Shown piece by piece: positions 33,010 to 43,049 of a DNA stretch of 64,000 nt; within the stretch, counting starts at the first letter, position 1; every line of letters starts with the position of its first letter. The DNA is from Candidatus Woesearchaeota archaeon (GTDB lineage Archaea; Nanobdellota; Nanobdellia; Woesearchaeales; GW2011-AR4), in NCBI GenBank assembly GCA_016180235.1, contig JACPBQ010000005.1, positions 1-64,000 of the forward strand, written 5' to 3'. Under the pieces are notes generated by a model that was not told where the DNA came from, ran no database searches, and saw nothing but the letters and a program-made list of their open reading frames with translations. The position numbers and the translations under genes are program-made.

Positions 33010-36000
33010 ATGGAAGAGCAAAGCCAGCAGGTAGCTTTAGAGGAGAAAAAGGAAGGAAAGCTGGGGAAAGGCACAAAGATAAACAGGATTGTGATGAACG
33101 GCTTCAAGAGCTTTGCGAAGCATACGGAGTTCTTATTTAATGGCAGCTTTAATTGCGTTTTGGGCCCTAACGGCTCGGGAAAGAGCAATGTCCTGGATGC
33201 TTTATGCTTTGTCCTGGGAAAAAGCTCTGCAAAATCATTAAGAGCAGAGAAATCCTCTAACCTGATATATAATGGCGGGAAGGCGAAAAAGCCCGCTAAA
33301 AGCGGCGAAGTTTCGATTTTCTTCGATAATGCAAACAAGATATTCCCTACAGAAGAGGAAGAGGTCAAGATAACAAGGACAGTGAGGCAAAACGGGCAAA
33401 GCGTGTATAAAATCAACGATGAAGCAAGGACAAGGCAGGAAATCCTGGATTTGCTTGGAATAGCAAGGATAAATCCGGACGCTTACAACATAATCCTGCA
33501 AGGCGATATTATAAAGCTTGTGGAGATGCATCCAAACGAGAGAAGGGAGCTTATAGGCGAGATAGCGGGAATTTCACTTTATGAGGAAAAGAAGCACAAG
33601 GCAATTTTAGAGCTGGAAAAGGTCGATGAGAGGCTGAAGGAGACAGAGATTGTCCTGTCTGAAAGGAACACTTACCTTAAAGAGCTCAAGAAGGACAGGG
33701 ACCAGGCCCTAAAGTACAAGGACATGAACGACCAAATCAGGGTAAACAAGGCTTCCTACCTAAAGCTGCAGATTGCCAGGAAGGAAAAAGAAAGGAATGA
33801 GGTGCAGCAAAAGCTTGAGGAAGCGAATAAAGAACTGGAGAAAATAAATACCCGGGTAGAGGAGCTAAAAAATACCAATAGGGAAAAAAGAGAAGACATA
33901 GACAAGATAACCAAAGAGATAGAGGAAAAAGGGGAAGTGGGCCAAGTCAGCCTTAACAAGGAAGTTGAGACATTAAAGATAGAGCTCGCAAGGAAAAACT
34001 CAAGGACTGACGGCATCAAAAGCGAACTTGCAAAATTAGGGCAGAGAAGAAATGACCTTAAAGAAGGCATCAAGGAACTACAGGGCAAGATAAAGCAGAT
34101 TGAGGAAGAGAAAAAAGAGATGGTCAGGGAAATTGAAGAAAAAAAGAAAGAGAGGAACAGCATTGCCAACAGGATAAAAGAATTCAAAGAGAAAAACAAG
34201 CTGGATAATATAGGGGAGATAGAAAAACGGGTGGAAGAGATAGACAAAATGTCGGAGGTGCTGGAAAAAGAAGTCCACGAGGCAAGGGAAAGGCAGCACA
34301 CTTTGATAAGGGAAAAAGACAGGATAACGCACGAAGTAACAACCATAGATGCGCAGATGAGCAAAGTCCTTGATATAGAAAAAGAGCACAAAAAGCACCT
34401 GCAGGAGCTGGAAAGCAAGAGGAAAGAATTCAAGGAATCAACTTTAGAGCTGAACAAGAAGCTGGATGAGGATTCAAATTTTGCTGCCCAGCTTTCCACC
34501 GCAAGAAGAAAAGCAAACACCAAAGAGGAGGATCTTTCAAAGCTGAAGACCAGGCAGATTTCGGCAAGAGAGCTAAATTATGCTGATATTGCATTAAAAA
34601 GGATCTTAGATCTAAAAAACAAGAAGCCGGGAATTTACGGGACAGTATCAGAGCTGGGAAATGTTGATTCAAAATATGCCCTGGCCCTGGAGATTGCAGC
34701 AGGCCCGAAGATAAAAAGCATCGTTGTTGAGGATGACAGGACAGCTTCTGAATGCATCAAATACCTTAAAGATAACAAGCTTGGCGTTGTAACATTCCTT
34801 CCACTAAACAAATTAAGCTCAAAGCCCATAGATAATGAAACAAAAAGCCTGTCCAAATCGAACGGAAGCCATGGCCTGGCCCTTGACCTTGCAGGCTTTG
34901 ACGTCAAGTTCAAGAAAGTTTTTGAGTATGTTTTTGCAGATACTATAGTTGTGGACAATATAGATGTAGCCAGAAGATTGGGCATAGGCCATGCAAAATA
35001 CGTTACCCTGGATGGCGACCTAGCGGAAAAAAGCGGAGCGATGATCGGAGGCTATCGCCTGAAAAGGAAGCACAGCATGGGCTTCCAGGAAAAAGACATT
35101 GCAGAGGAGATTGAAAAGAACGGCAAAGAGCTTGATGAGCTAAAGAGCACCATTGAGCTGCTGGAGAAGAGAAGAACGGAGAATGAGGGGCTAATTGCAG
35201 GATTAAGAGTCAGGAAAGCAGCCCTTGAAGGGGAGATAATAAAGACCGAAAAATCGCTCCATCTTGATACTACCGACCTTGATGCTTCCAAGGGGAAGAG
35301 GGACACTCTGCAGAAATACGAGGATGAGGTTGACGGCAAAATAAAACTGGTCCAAGACAAGATCTCTTCCCTAAACAGGGAGCTTGCACTTGTAAAGACA
35401 GAGAAGCAGAAACTGAGAGCAAGCATAGCAGAATTAAGAAATCCTGCGCTGCTTGCAGAATTAAATGCCTTTGAGGAAAAGCACAAGCAGCTGAATGAGG
35501 AGCTTATAAAGATTGATTCTGAAATAAAGATAATGGACACGCAGTCGGAGAAAATCTACAAAAACGAGCTGGAGAAAACAGACAAAATACTCAAGCAGAT
35601 AGAAAAGGATGAGCACGAATTCAACAGGGAGATGCAGAATCTTATCAATGAAATCAAAAGCAAAGAGGATGAGCTGCAAAAGAAAGAGGCTTTAGTGCAG
35701 AATTTCTATGCAAAATTCAAAGAGCTGTTCCATAAAAGGTCTGAGATAGACAGGGATATACAGAAGAATGACAACCTCATCAGCAACAAGCAAAGCGAAA
35801 GCAGGAATGTCGAGATTAGGGCAAATACTTTATCCTTAAAGCATGCCGAGATGCAGGCTGCTCTTGCGGGACTTGAGCAGGAATTCTCCCAATATGAAGG
35901 CGTTAAGCTTGACCTGGAAAAGAACGAGGAGCAGCTAAAGGGCGAGATAAGCAAATTCGAGAGGATGAGAGAGCAGATAGGCAGCGTCAACATGAGGGCT

Positions 36001-36570
36001 CTGGAGATATATGAGGACGTGGAAAATGAGTACCGTATCCTGCTGGAAAAGAAAGAACGCCTCGGCAAGGAAAAGGAAGATGTGCTGAAGATGATGGAAG
36101 AGATAGAAGGGAAGAAAAAAGGCCTTTTCATGAGGATATTTGATGCCATAAATGCCAATTTCCAGAAATTTTTCACCATGCTCACGACAAAAGGGGCGCA
36201 AGCCACACTGGTGATAGAAGACGAGGAAAATCCTTTTGAGGCAGGAGTGAGGATCAATGTAAAGATTACAGGAAGCAAATTCCTGGATATAAGAAGCTTA
36301 AGCGGGGGAGAAAAGACAATGACAGCCCTTGCCTTCATATTTGCAATACAGGAGCACGAGCCGGCTTCTTTCTATGTTTTGGATGAGGTCGATGCGGCTT
36401 TGGACAAGCACAACAGCCAGAAGTTTGCCAAACTGATAAGGCAGTACTCCAATAATGCCCAATATGTAATAATAAGCCACAATGATGCTGTCATATCCGA
36501 GGCTGATACCCTGTACGGGGTTTCAATGAACGAGCACGGGATAAGCCAGGTTGTAAGCCTGAGGGTTTAG
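33010..36570 (+). CDS. smc: SMC chromosome segregation/condensation ATPase
   Basis: SMC dimers form ring-like loop extruders that organise the chromosome. The 1186 residues have the full plan: Walker A LGPNGSGKSNVLDALCF (about 51-67), a coiled coil, a hinge around 510-640 (KKPGIYGTVSELGN to GAMIGGYR), the second coiled coil, the signature motif LSGGEKTMTALAF and Walker B FYVLDEVDAALD. The ScpA/ScpB partners are not in the window. It has its own TATA box. Confidence 0.97.
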   Translation: MEEQSQQVALEEKKEGKLGKGTKINRIVMNGFKSFAKHTEFLFNGSFNCVLGPNGSGKSNVLDALCFVLGKSSAKSLRAEKSSNLIYNGGKAKKPAKSGEVSIFFDNANKIFPTEEEEVKITRTVRQNGQSVYKINDEARTRQEILDLLGIARINPDAYNIILQGDIIKLVEMHPNERRELIGEIAGISLYEEKKHKAILELEKVDERLKETEIVLSERNTYLKELKKDRDQALKYKDMNDQIRVNKASYLKLQIARKEKERNEVQQKLEEANKELEKINTRVEELKNTNREKREDIDKITKEIEEKGEVGQVSLNKEVETLKIELARKNSRTDGIKSELAKLGQRRNDLKEGIKELQGKIKQIEEEKKEMVREIEEKKKERNSIANRIKEFKEKNKLDNIGEIEKRVEEIDKMSEVLEKEVHEARERQHTLIREKDRITHEVTTIDAQMSKVLDIEKEHKKHLQELESKRKEFKESTLELNKKLDEDSNFAAQLSTARRKANTKEEDLSKLKTRQISARELNYADIALKRILDLKNKKPGIYGTVSELGNVDSKYALALEIAAGPKIKSIVVEDDRTASECIKYLKDNKLGVVTFLPLNKLSSKPIDNETKSLSKSNGSHGLALDLAGFDVKFKKVFEYVFADTIVVDNIDVARRLGIGHAKYVTLDGDLAEKSGAMIGGYRLKRKHSMGFQEKDIAEEIEKNGKELDELKSTIELLEKRRTENEGLIAGLRVRKAALEGEIIKTEKSLHLDTTDLDASKGKRDTLQKYEDEVDGKIKLVQDKISSLNRELALVKTEKQKLRASIAELRNPALLAELNAFEEKHKQLNEELIKIDSEIKIMDTQSEKIYKNELEKTDKILKQIEKDEHEFNREMQNLINEIKSKEDELQKKEALVQNFYAKFKELFHKRSEIDRDIQKNDNLISNKQSESRNVEIRANTLSLKHAEMQAALAGLEQEFSQYEGVKLDLEKNEEQLKGEISKFERMREQIGSVNMRALEIYEDVENEYRILLEKKERLGKEKEDVLKMMEEIEGKKKGLFMRIFDAINANFQKFFTMLTTKGAQATLVIEDEENPFEAGVRINVKITGSKFLDIRSLSGGEKTMTALAFIFAIQEHEPASFYVLDEVDAALDKHNSQKFAKLIRQYSNNAQYVIISHNDAVISEADTLYGVSMNEHGISQVVSLRV

Positions 36571-36719
36571 ATTTTCAAATAGTTTTTTCAATTAGCTTTA
36601 AATTTCCAATTATATTCTACGCAATAATTTTACCTTGCCATTCATAAAAAAGCCCTTTCAATAGGTTCAAACCAAAAATTATTAAAACGATTCGAGGGCC
36701 ACTCCAGAAAGGAGGAAAA

Positions 36720-37967
36720 ATGAAAATTGCCGTATTTACAGACTCTTTTTACCCAAAAATAGATGGCATAGCAATAAGCTCTCTGGAAACCATTAAGAGG
36801 CTTGCTGAAAAAGGCCATAAGCTAAAAGTTTTCTGCCCCGACAATCTCGGAAACAACGATGAAGTTAGAATTAAGAATACAGAATTACACAGGATTTTCA
36901 GTTTTCCACTATTATCATACAAAGAAGTGGTTGTTGCAGTTCCAAAAAAAAGAAGAATCCTGAAGATTGTTGAAGGATTTAATCCTGATGTATTATATCT
37001 TCTTAGCCCAGGACCTATCGGCATAACCGCGACGTATATCAAAAAAAAGCTGAAAATTCCGTTGGTTGGAGCATACACCACAGTAATTGCTGAGCAGCTT
37101 ATGTATCTTTCTCCGATACGCCTGCTTAAACTTGACGCGGTCAAAGAGACTTTGTTTAAAAAGCACCATTTCCACAAGCATAAGGAAGAAACCATGCTGA
37201 AAAAAATAGTTTGGGGCATAAGCCTGCACATTTATAAAAAATGTGATTTTATCACAGTCCCATCGTATCCGATAAAAGAAGAGCTGATTAAGAGAAAAAT
37301 GGAAAAGCCAATTCAAGTCATTTCTTGTGGTATCGACATTAAAAATATAAAAAAAAGAAGCCCCTTGAAAAAAACCGGATTTTCTATACTTCATGTAGGA
37401 AGGCTTTCCCATGAGAAAAAAATCGAGATTGTCATTGAAGCTTTTTCTCATTTAGTAAAAAAATATCCACAAGCAAGCCTGGATATAATAGGCGACGGCC
37501 CTGCCAGAAAAAGCCTCGAAATATTTTGCAGCAACCTAAGTTTAGGAAACAAAGTCTTTTTTCATGGTTATGTAAAGCATGAAAAGGTGCTCAATATGTA
37601 TAGAGATTATGACTTATTTGTAACTGCAAGCGACATGGAAACTTTAGGCCTGGTCGTTGTTGAAGCTATGGCCTCTGGCTTGCCTGCTATTGGGGTTGAC
37701 AAGTATGCGCTGCCAAGCATAATAATAAATGGGAAAAACGGGTTAATCTGCAAGCCAAATGATGTTGATTGTATAGCAAAATCCTGTGAAAAAATTTTAT
37801 CAGATGAAATCCTATACAGAAAATTTTCGAGAAATTCCTTAAGATTTGCAGAGGAACACGGTATTGGGAGAGTAATTAGCAAACTGGAAGCGGTTTTTCT
37901 AAAACTTGCTAAAGACAAAAAAAACCGCTTACCCGGAAACACCAACATGGAATTTCAGATAAGGTAG
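36720..37967 (+). CDS. GT4-family glycosyltransferase
   Basis: The 415 residues have a GT-B fold typical of family 4: N-terminal MKIAVFTDSFYPKIDGIAIS, and C-terminal FSILHVGRLSHEKKIEIVIEA with the donor-binding VTASDMETLGLVVVEAMASGLP. Such enzymes transfer a sugar from a nucleotide donor, often to a lipid; the closest match in layout is with diacylglycerol glucosyltransferases and mannosyltransferases. A strong Shine-Dalgarno sequence (GAAAGGAGG) precedes the ATG. It converges with the PAP2 gene and overlaps it by 13 bp. Confidence 0.92.
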   Translation: MKIAVFTDSFYPKIDGIAISSLETIKRLAEKGHKLKVFCPDNLGNNDEVRIKNTELHRIFSFPLLSYKEVVVAVPKKRRILKIVEGFNPDVLYLLSPGPIGITATYIKKKLKIPLVGAYTTVIAEQLMYLSPIRLLKLDAVKETLFKKHHFHKHKEETMLKKIVWGISLHIYKKCDFITVPSYPIKEELIKRKMEKPIQVISCGIDIKNIKKRSPLKKTGFSILHVGRLSHEKKIEIVIEAFSHLVKKYPQASLDIIGDGPARKSLEIFCSNLSLGNKVFFHGYVKHEKVLNMYRDYDLFVTASDMETLGLVVVEAMASGLPAIGVDKYALPSIIINGKNGLICKPNDVDCIAKSCEKILSDEILYRKFSRNSLRFAEEHGIGRVISKLEAVFLKLAKDKKNRLPGNTNMEFQIR

Positions 37968-38419
37968 AAAACAAAAAGGCTAAGGAATATCAGAAGCCCT
38001 ATGGCATAACCTGCAAGGATATCCTTGAAATAATGCTTTTTCAGGAAATGCCTTGAATAGCCCACGAGCATGATTATCAGGATGAAGATAGTATCAATAA
38101 GCAGGCTGTCCACGCTCTTGATTATAACCAGACCGGAGTACATTATACTGGCTGAATGAACGCTTGGAAAACTGCCTGATTCTATTTTTTCGAGAAGGTT
38201 TGTGAAATCCTCCTTATCAGGCCTGTCCTTATGGAAGATGAGCTTTATGAAGTAGCATATCGCAAGAGTTATAACGAGACCAAGGCTAGCCCGCTTAAGA
38301 AGGGACTGTTCAACAACAAGAAGGTAAAAAATTAGGATGATCAATACATTTCCAAGTCCTGAAAAGTCCCTGAAAAACTCATAAGTCTGCGTTTTTAAAA
38401 AGTTCCTGTATTTTTTCAT
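37955..38419 (-). CDS. PAP2-family membrane phosphatase
   Basis: The 154 residues have about five membrane helices and the three PAP2 motifs: KLIFHKDRP (about 59-67), PSVHS (about 86-90) and SRHFLKKHYFKD (about 121-132), the last two with catalytic histidines. The substrates are lipid phosphates or polyprenyl diphosphates. The track extends this ORF by 55 codons to 38584, but that part is the tRNA-Gly gene; the true start is ATG 38419, 8 nt after the tRNA end. Confidence 0.88.
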   Translation of the reverse strand: MKKYRNFLKTQTYEFFRDFSGLGNVLIILIFYLLVVEQSLLKRASLGLVITLAICYFIKLIFHKDRPDKEDFTNLLEKIESGSFPSVHSASIMYSGLVIIKSVDSLLIDTIFILIIMLVGYSRHFLKKHYFKDILAGYAIGLLIFLSLFVFYLI

Positions 38420-38426
38420 TGTAAAA

Positions 38427-38582
38427 TGCGTCGGCCGGGACTCCCAAATCCCGAGGAATTTTAGCTGCCCTCTGGGATATTCGAACCCGGATAAACGGCT
38501 GTCTTTGCGCAAGCAGGGATCCAGCGAATCTTTGATCTTAGCGCGTGGAAGGCCGTTGTCATAGCCGTTAGACCACCGACGC
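38427..38582 (-). tRNA. tRNA-Gly(TCC) with two introns
   Basis: The acceptor stem is GCGTCGG/CCGACGC with discriminator A. The anticodon stem ACGGC/GCCGT and loop CTTCCA-A give anticodon TCC, split by an approximately 45-nt intron after position 37 (38501-38545). The T arm CCGGG-TTCGAAT-CCCGG is split by an approximately 39-nt intron near position 59/60 (38440-38478). Removing both leaves 72 nt, a normal tRNA. The borders may shift by one or two bases. A T-loop intron is non-canonical but known in some archaea. Confidence 0.82.
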
Positions 38583-38762
38583 ATCCATGGTAAAAGATTG
38601 TCAAGAGATTTATAAATTTAATTGTTTTAAAGTAAAATAGCGAGCAACTTTGATCTTAGGACAAAATTCATTCTGTTCGCTTCGCTCACCATGCCACTGA
38701 CCAAAATACCAAAATTATTAAATACTCCACTAAATAAGACATACTTAACGGGGGTGATAAGA

Positions 38763-39281
38763 TTGCAGTCTGAAGAAAGTTCTACTTATAAAAATCTAAT
38801 TTCCAATATAGACCTCAACAGAAGCATAGACACTATTGATTATTTTAATTTTTCAGATATGGATAAAGAGCCAAAGTTCATGGAGTTTTTAAATGATATC
38901 AGCCAGGACAATGATACAATAGAGCTCAGCCTGATAAAGAATAAAGTGTACAAGGAAGCGGTAATAATGTCATTGAATATAATCAATGCTGAAAAAGGCC
39001 TGCTGAAAGAGATAATAAAAGACGAGCAGAAGACTTTCGGCGGAAGCAAGCTTTTTTATGTGAATGACGGCTTTGACAGGATACTGGTAATGGCTGTGCG
39101 GGGAAGCATGGACGGAAAACTGAACATGGCCATAAACAGGCTGAACAAGGCAAATGAGAAAATATACAGGCTGAATGCGAAGATAAAAAAGGACAATATG
39201 GAAGTTTATATGAAGAGGAAAAGCATAAACGACAGGAAAGATTCAATAGCAAATATGATCAATAATAATCTTAAAGTCTAG
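38763..39281 (+). CDS. Hypothetical helical protein
   Basis: The protein has 172 residues from TTG 38763, with no recognised family, membrane segment or motif. The track start at ATG 38691 is doubtful because a TATA-like ATTATTAAATAC lies inside that N-terminus. A near-perfect Shine-Dalgarno sequence GGGGTGAT (38751-38758) precedes TTG 38763; GTG 38754 is a third option. The C-terminal half is charged helix. It converges with the DHH gene, overlapping it by 4 nt. Confidence 0.6.
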   Translation: MQSEESSTYKNLISNIDLNRSIDTIDYFNFSDMDKEPKFMEFLNDISQDNDTIELSLIKNKVYKEAVIMSLNIINAEKGLLKEIIKDEQKTFGGSKLFYVNDGFDRILVMAVRGSMDGKLNMAINRLNKANEKIYRLNAKIKKDNMEVYMKRKSINDRKDSIANMINNNLKV

Positions 39282-40306
39282 GCCAGATTTTTCTTCAGAT
39301 TCTCTACGAACTCCCTGAACTGGCGCTGCTTTACATTTGCGCCGCATGCATACTCGTGGCCTCCGCCATAGCCCTCTAAGCCGGCCAATGCCTTGTCAAG
39401 GAGCGGAGGCAGGATTGTGTTTTTGCTCCTTATGCTCATCCTCACATCATCATCTTTTTTCCTTCCAACCAATATCACCTTATCCGGGAATTGGTACAGC
39501 AGCTCATTTGCTATATCACCGGTAAAGCTCATCTTGTCATCTTCGTATGTAAAAACCAGAAGCTTATCCCTGGTTGCAGCCTTGACTGCGCTTTTCAGCA
39601 TATCATTGTATATTTTATTGAGCTTCTCATACCGTTTGTAGATGAATTTCCCGGCAGCGGTTTCCTGGTTGAGGATCTCGTAAGGGGTCTTTATCCTTGT
39701 AAGTATCTTGATGTTTTTCATGACGTCTGCTGTTTTGCCCTTCAGGCAGAAAGAAAATATTTTGATCAACGTCCCAAGTTTTGTTGTAAAATAAATGTCG
39801 CCTATCGTATTTTTATCTTCAATCAAATCCGGATACTGCTTTCTGAAATCGCCAAGAAATTCAGGAATATAGTAATCTGCTATGCTCCCTAAAGCCGCTA
39901 TCCACAAGTCCTGCTTAACGACATTATAGCACATGTAGGTCGTAGGGGTATTTGAATCCTTTTTCCTAATCCTTGGGTTGAAATACAAAACACCATTAAC
40001 CTTGTGCGGGCCGTGGTGGTCAATCCAGACTATGGGCTCGGGGCATGCATCCACAAAATCCTGGCCCAAAAGGGCAACATCGAGCACAAAAACCTTGTCA
40101 GGCTTATAGTCTTCCAGGCTTGGCGATAATCTGGCATCAAGCTTTGGGTGCGTCTTGACTACAATCCCATGGCCCTCCTTCTTGTAGCGATAAAGCAATA
40201 AGAAAGAGGACAATCCGTCAGGATCATCATCAAAGAAATACAAAGGATTCTGGCAGTGGTCCAGCTCATCCTTAATATGCTGGTACTGTTTTTGCGTCAA
40301 TGCCAT
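39278..40306 (-). CDS. DHH/DHHA1 phosphoesterase (second RecJ/NrnA-like protein)
   Basis: From ATG 40306 (MALTQKQYQ) the 342 residues show FFDDDPDGLSSFLLL, VFVLDVALL, WIDHHGPH, ALGSIADYY and a C-terminal DHHA1 motif GLEGYGGGHEYACGANV. This is a shorter relative of the recJ product at 28496, nearer to single-domain DHH nucleases that degrade short oligonucleotides or act on c-di-nucleotide products. The last is relevant because a GGDEF protein is encoded at 52917, but a link is only conjecture. The 27 codons before 40306 in the track are unlike coding sequence. Confidence 0.88.
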   Translation of the reverse strand: MALTQKQYQHIKDELDHCQNPLYFFDDDPDGLSSFLLLYRYKKEGHGIVVKTHPKLDARLSPSLEDYKPDKVFVLDVALLGQDFVDACPEPIVWIDHHGPHKVNGVLYFNPRIRKKDSNTPTTYMCYNVVKQDLWIAALGSIADYYIPEFLGDFRKQYPDLIEDKNTIGDIYFTTKLGTLIKIFSFCLKGKTADVMKNIKILTRIKTPYEILNQETAAGKFIYKRYEKLNKIYNDMLKSAVKAATRDKLLVFTYEDDKMSFTGDIANELLYQFPDKVILVGRKKDDDVRMSIRSKNTILPPLLDKALAGLEGYGGGHEYACGANVKQRQFREFVENLKKNLA

Positions 40307-40408
40307 GAAAAATAAATAAAAGAGGCTATATTTAAATATATGCATCATGCCAAAACACATGATTAAGTTAAAACAACAAAATTCCACTTATGATGGGTGG
40401 TTTTTGAC

Positions 40409-41641
40409 ATGAAAAAAAAATTTTCTTTGGGAGCGCTGCTTTTTGTAGTCTTTATCGATTTAGTTGGAATAGGCATAATAATCCCAATTCTGCCCCTAGT
40501 GCTGCTGGAAAGCAGCATGACAGCAGGCCTGGAAGACTCCATAAAGACCTTCCTTACCGGCCTGCTGCTTGCCAGCTACCCCTTTGCGCAGTTTTTTGGG
40601 GCCCCTATACTCGGAGCACTGAGCGACAAGCATGGCAGAAAACCTATCCTTATACTTTCGATGATTGGGGCATTTTTTGGATACACACTTTTCGCTTTCG
40701 GGCTATTGGCAGGGAATATCTTTTTTCTGTTTATCAGCAGGATACTTGCTGGCTTTACGGCTGGAAATATCGCGGTTGTAAAGTCAATAATTGCGGATAC
40801 AAGCGATGAAAAATCAAAGGTAAAGAATTTCGGGCTTGTAGGGGTGGCATTCGGACTGGGATTCATACTTGGGCCTTTTTTAGGCGGAGTGTTGAGCAAT
40901 TCATCATTGATTCCCTGGTTCGGCATTGAGACTCCTTTCTGGTTTGCAGCATTGCTGCTTTTTGCCAACATAGGGATGGTATTGCTTCTTGTGAAGGAGA
41001 CGCTGCCAAAGCCGTCAAATATTTCAATAAACCTGCTCACGGGACTAAAGAATGTAAAAAAGGCCGTTTATTATCCAAACCTAAGGATAGTTTTTCTTTC
41101 GTATTTCCTTTTTATGTTTGGATTTACCTTTTTCACCCAGTTTTTTCCCGTGTTCCTCTATGACAGGTTTTCATACACTCCGTCTCAGATAGGGCTTCTC
41201 TTTGCATATGTGGGCTTATGGATAGCCTTTGCGCAGGGAATCATGGTAAGGCCAATAGCGAAGAGATTTAAGCCCCATGCTGTCTTAAGGTATTCTATGC
41301 TTGCCATACCGATAGTGTTATTGCTGCTATTGATCCCAGAGGATGCCCATTACCTTTATTTTATCCTTCCCCTGATGGCGCTGGCAAATGGGCTGAACCT
41401 TCCCAACTTCTCTGCATTGTTCTCCAACCTCGCAAGCAAAAGCTCACAGGGCGAGATACTCGGCATCGAGCAGTCCCTTCTTTCGCTTGCAATGATAGTG
41501 CCGCCAGTAATTGCGGGAATCGCTGCTGCTGTCTCTTCCTCGCTTCCTATTTTGCTGGGCAGCTTATTCGTGTTTACCGGCTGGGCTGTTTTTGCGCTTT
41601 TTTACAAGGAAAAAAGAAAAGAAGTTTTCGAGGAAGTCTGA
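40409..41641 (+). CDS. Major facilitator superfamily transporter (drug-efflux type)
   Basis: The 410 residues have 12 membrane helices and the MFS motif A between helices 2 and 3 (GALSDKHGRKPILI). The first helix IDLVGIGIIIPILPLVLL and ASYPFAQFFGAPILGALSD resemble the TetA/MdtG-type drug/H+ antiporters. Substrate is unknown. ATG 40409 is chosen over GTG 40397 because a GGGTGG Shine-Dalgarno sequence lies at the right distance. Confidence 0.9.
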   Translation: MKKKFSLGALLFVVFIDLVGIGIIIPILPLVLLESSMTAGLEDSIKTFLTGLLLASYPFAQFFGAPILGALSDKHGRKPILILSMIGAFFGYTLFAFGLLAGNIFFLFISRILAGFTAGNIAVVKSIIADTSDEKSKVKNFGLVGVAFGLGFILGPFLGGVLSNSSLIPWFGIETPFWFAALLLFANIGMVLLLVKETLPKPSNISINLLTGLKNVKKAVYYPNLRIVFLSYFLFMFGFTFFTQFFPVFLYDRFSYTPSQIGLLFAYVGLWIAFAQGIMVRPIAKRFKPHAVLRYSMLAIPIVLLLLLIPEDAHYLYFILPLMALANGLNLPNFSALFSNLASKSSQGEILGIEQSLLSLAMIVPPVIAGIAAAVSSSLPILLGSLFVFTGWAVFALFYKEKRKEVFEEV

Positions 41642-41703
41642 AGGCAAAATGCTGCTTTGCGATTTCCGACACATTTATATTCTGATTTTCATTGTTAAAT
41701 GTT

Positions 41704-42915
41704 ATGCACATTCCAAAATATACTGCAAAAAACCATCCTTTGTTCAACTGCGGCAATCCAAACTGCGCTATATGCGCCAAGGCATATTCCCATATAAGGA
41801 TAAAGAAGCGGATTGTCAGGGAGGATTTTTCTACAGATGCTGTTGCCCCTTTTGTGGGAAGGTACGGGTACCCTAACATAAATATAGGGATATTAGCGCC
41901 CCCGGATGAGCAGGAAGACTCATGGCTTTATGACGCTCCAAAATTCTGGGCTGCAAACAATTTCCAGATACCAAGGGTAGTTGATTTCAGGAGCTCTTTG
42001 ATAAACTCCAGGGATAAAATTGACATCAAAAAAAGAAGCAAATTTCTGGAGCTAAACCAGGAAGTTAGCATGGCTTCGATGCCAACGGATATCGATATCA
42101 ATCTTAAAAATAAGCCAAGGTTTAGGGTAAACTACGATAATTTCATGGCTCCTACGGGGCCTTATGCAGAACTGAAAAATGCCAAATTGACTGAGAACCC
42201 AAAGATACACACCAAAGTTCAGAAAGTGCATTATGATACGGACTTAAAGGCGAATGAAGCCTTGGTTTATTTATATGAAAATAAATTTGACGAGAATTTC
42301 TTGTCAAGAATATTAAGCGTCGGCACTTTAGGCATTGGGAAAAACAGGAAATTAGTGCCGACAAGATGGTCAATCACGGCAACAGATGACACTTTGGGAA
42401 AGCATCTGATTAATAAAATAAAAAAACATAATCAAATTAATTATTCTGCCTTTTTTGGAAGCTATCTTGGGAATAATTACCTGATACTATGCTTTCCGGA
42501 AGTGTGGGGCTATGAGCTGTTTGAAACAACGGTTGCAAATCCGCAACATTACATGACTGACCATGAATTCTATGACAGCAGGAAGGATTATGCTGATAAC
42601 ACAGCAGGCGGCTATTATACGGTAAGGCTTGCAATTCTGGAGAGATTAAATGAACTGAGAAAACAAGGAAGCTGCCTGGCTTTGCGCTTTATCACCGGAG
42701 ATTATACTCTGCCTCTAGGGGTGTGGGTTACCAGGGAAGCTGCAAGGAATGCTATGTCAAGCAGGCCAATAGAGTTTTCCTCCAAGGAATTAATGCTGGA
42801 ATATGCAAGGAAGCTTATCAAAAGGAAGTTTAATTGTGATGCTGATGTTTACCTAAAACAGAGCAATATCTTAAGGAATATCAGGAGCCAATCAAAATTG
42901 ATGCAATATTTATGA
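41704..42915 (+). CDS. nreA: DNA repair protein NreA
   Basis: The 403 residues match the archaeal Nre family: N-terminal zinc-finger-like CGNPNCAICAKA, GRYGYPNINIGILAPP, and LGIGKNRKLVPTRWSITATDDTLG. The last eight residues QSKLMQYL fit a PCNA-interacting PIP box, as shown for other archaeal NreA proteins that act with PCNA in DNA damage response. ATG 41704 is used because the TTG start in the track falls only about 20 nt after the TATA box (ACATTTATAT). Confidence 0.92.
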   Translation: MHIPKYTAKNHPLFNCGNPNCAICAKAYSHIRIKKRIVREDFSTDAVAPFVGRYGYPNINIGILAPPDEQEDSWLYDAPKFWAANNFQIPRVVDFRSSLINSRDKIDIKKRSKFLELNQEVSMASMPTDIDINLKNKPRFRVNYDNFMAPTGPYAELKNAKLTENPKIHTKVQKVHYDTDLKANEALVYLYENKFDENFLSRILSVGTLGIGKNRKLVPTRWSITATDDTLGKHLINKIKKHNQINYSAFFGSYLGNNYLILCFPEVWGYELFETTVANPQHYMTDHEFYDSRKDYADNTAGGYYTVRLAILERLNELRKQGSCLALRFITGDYTLPLGVWVTREAARNAMSSRPIEFSSKELMLEYARKLIKRKFNCDADVYLKQSNILRNIRSQSKLMQYL

Positions 42916-43049
42916 TTTAGCAATATTTGAAAAAAAATGGTTAAAACCAATGCCAATAAAAATAACCCAATAATAAAAACCAGAATAGTTAAAAAAACAA
43001 ATAAAACAAAAAAGTTTAAATATAAAATACCAAATCTAAAAGGAATAAA

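Noticed and set aside
33756-34523. 255-aa minus-strand ORF inside smc
   Set aside because: It is a Ser/Phe/Leu-rich shadow of the Lys/Glu-rich SMC coiled coil; the same holds for the other antisense ORFs in smc.
38420-38584. N-terminal 55-residue extension of the PAP2 ORF
   Set aside because: This stretch is the intron-bearing tRNA-Gly gene on the same strand; the PAP2 protein is complete from ATG 38419.
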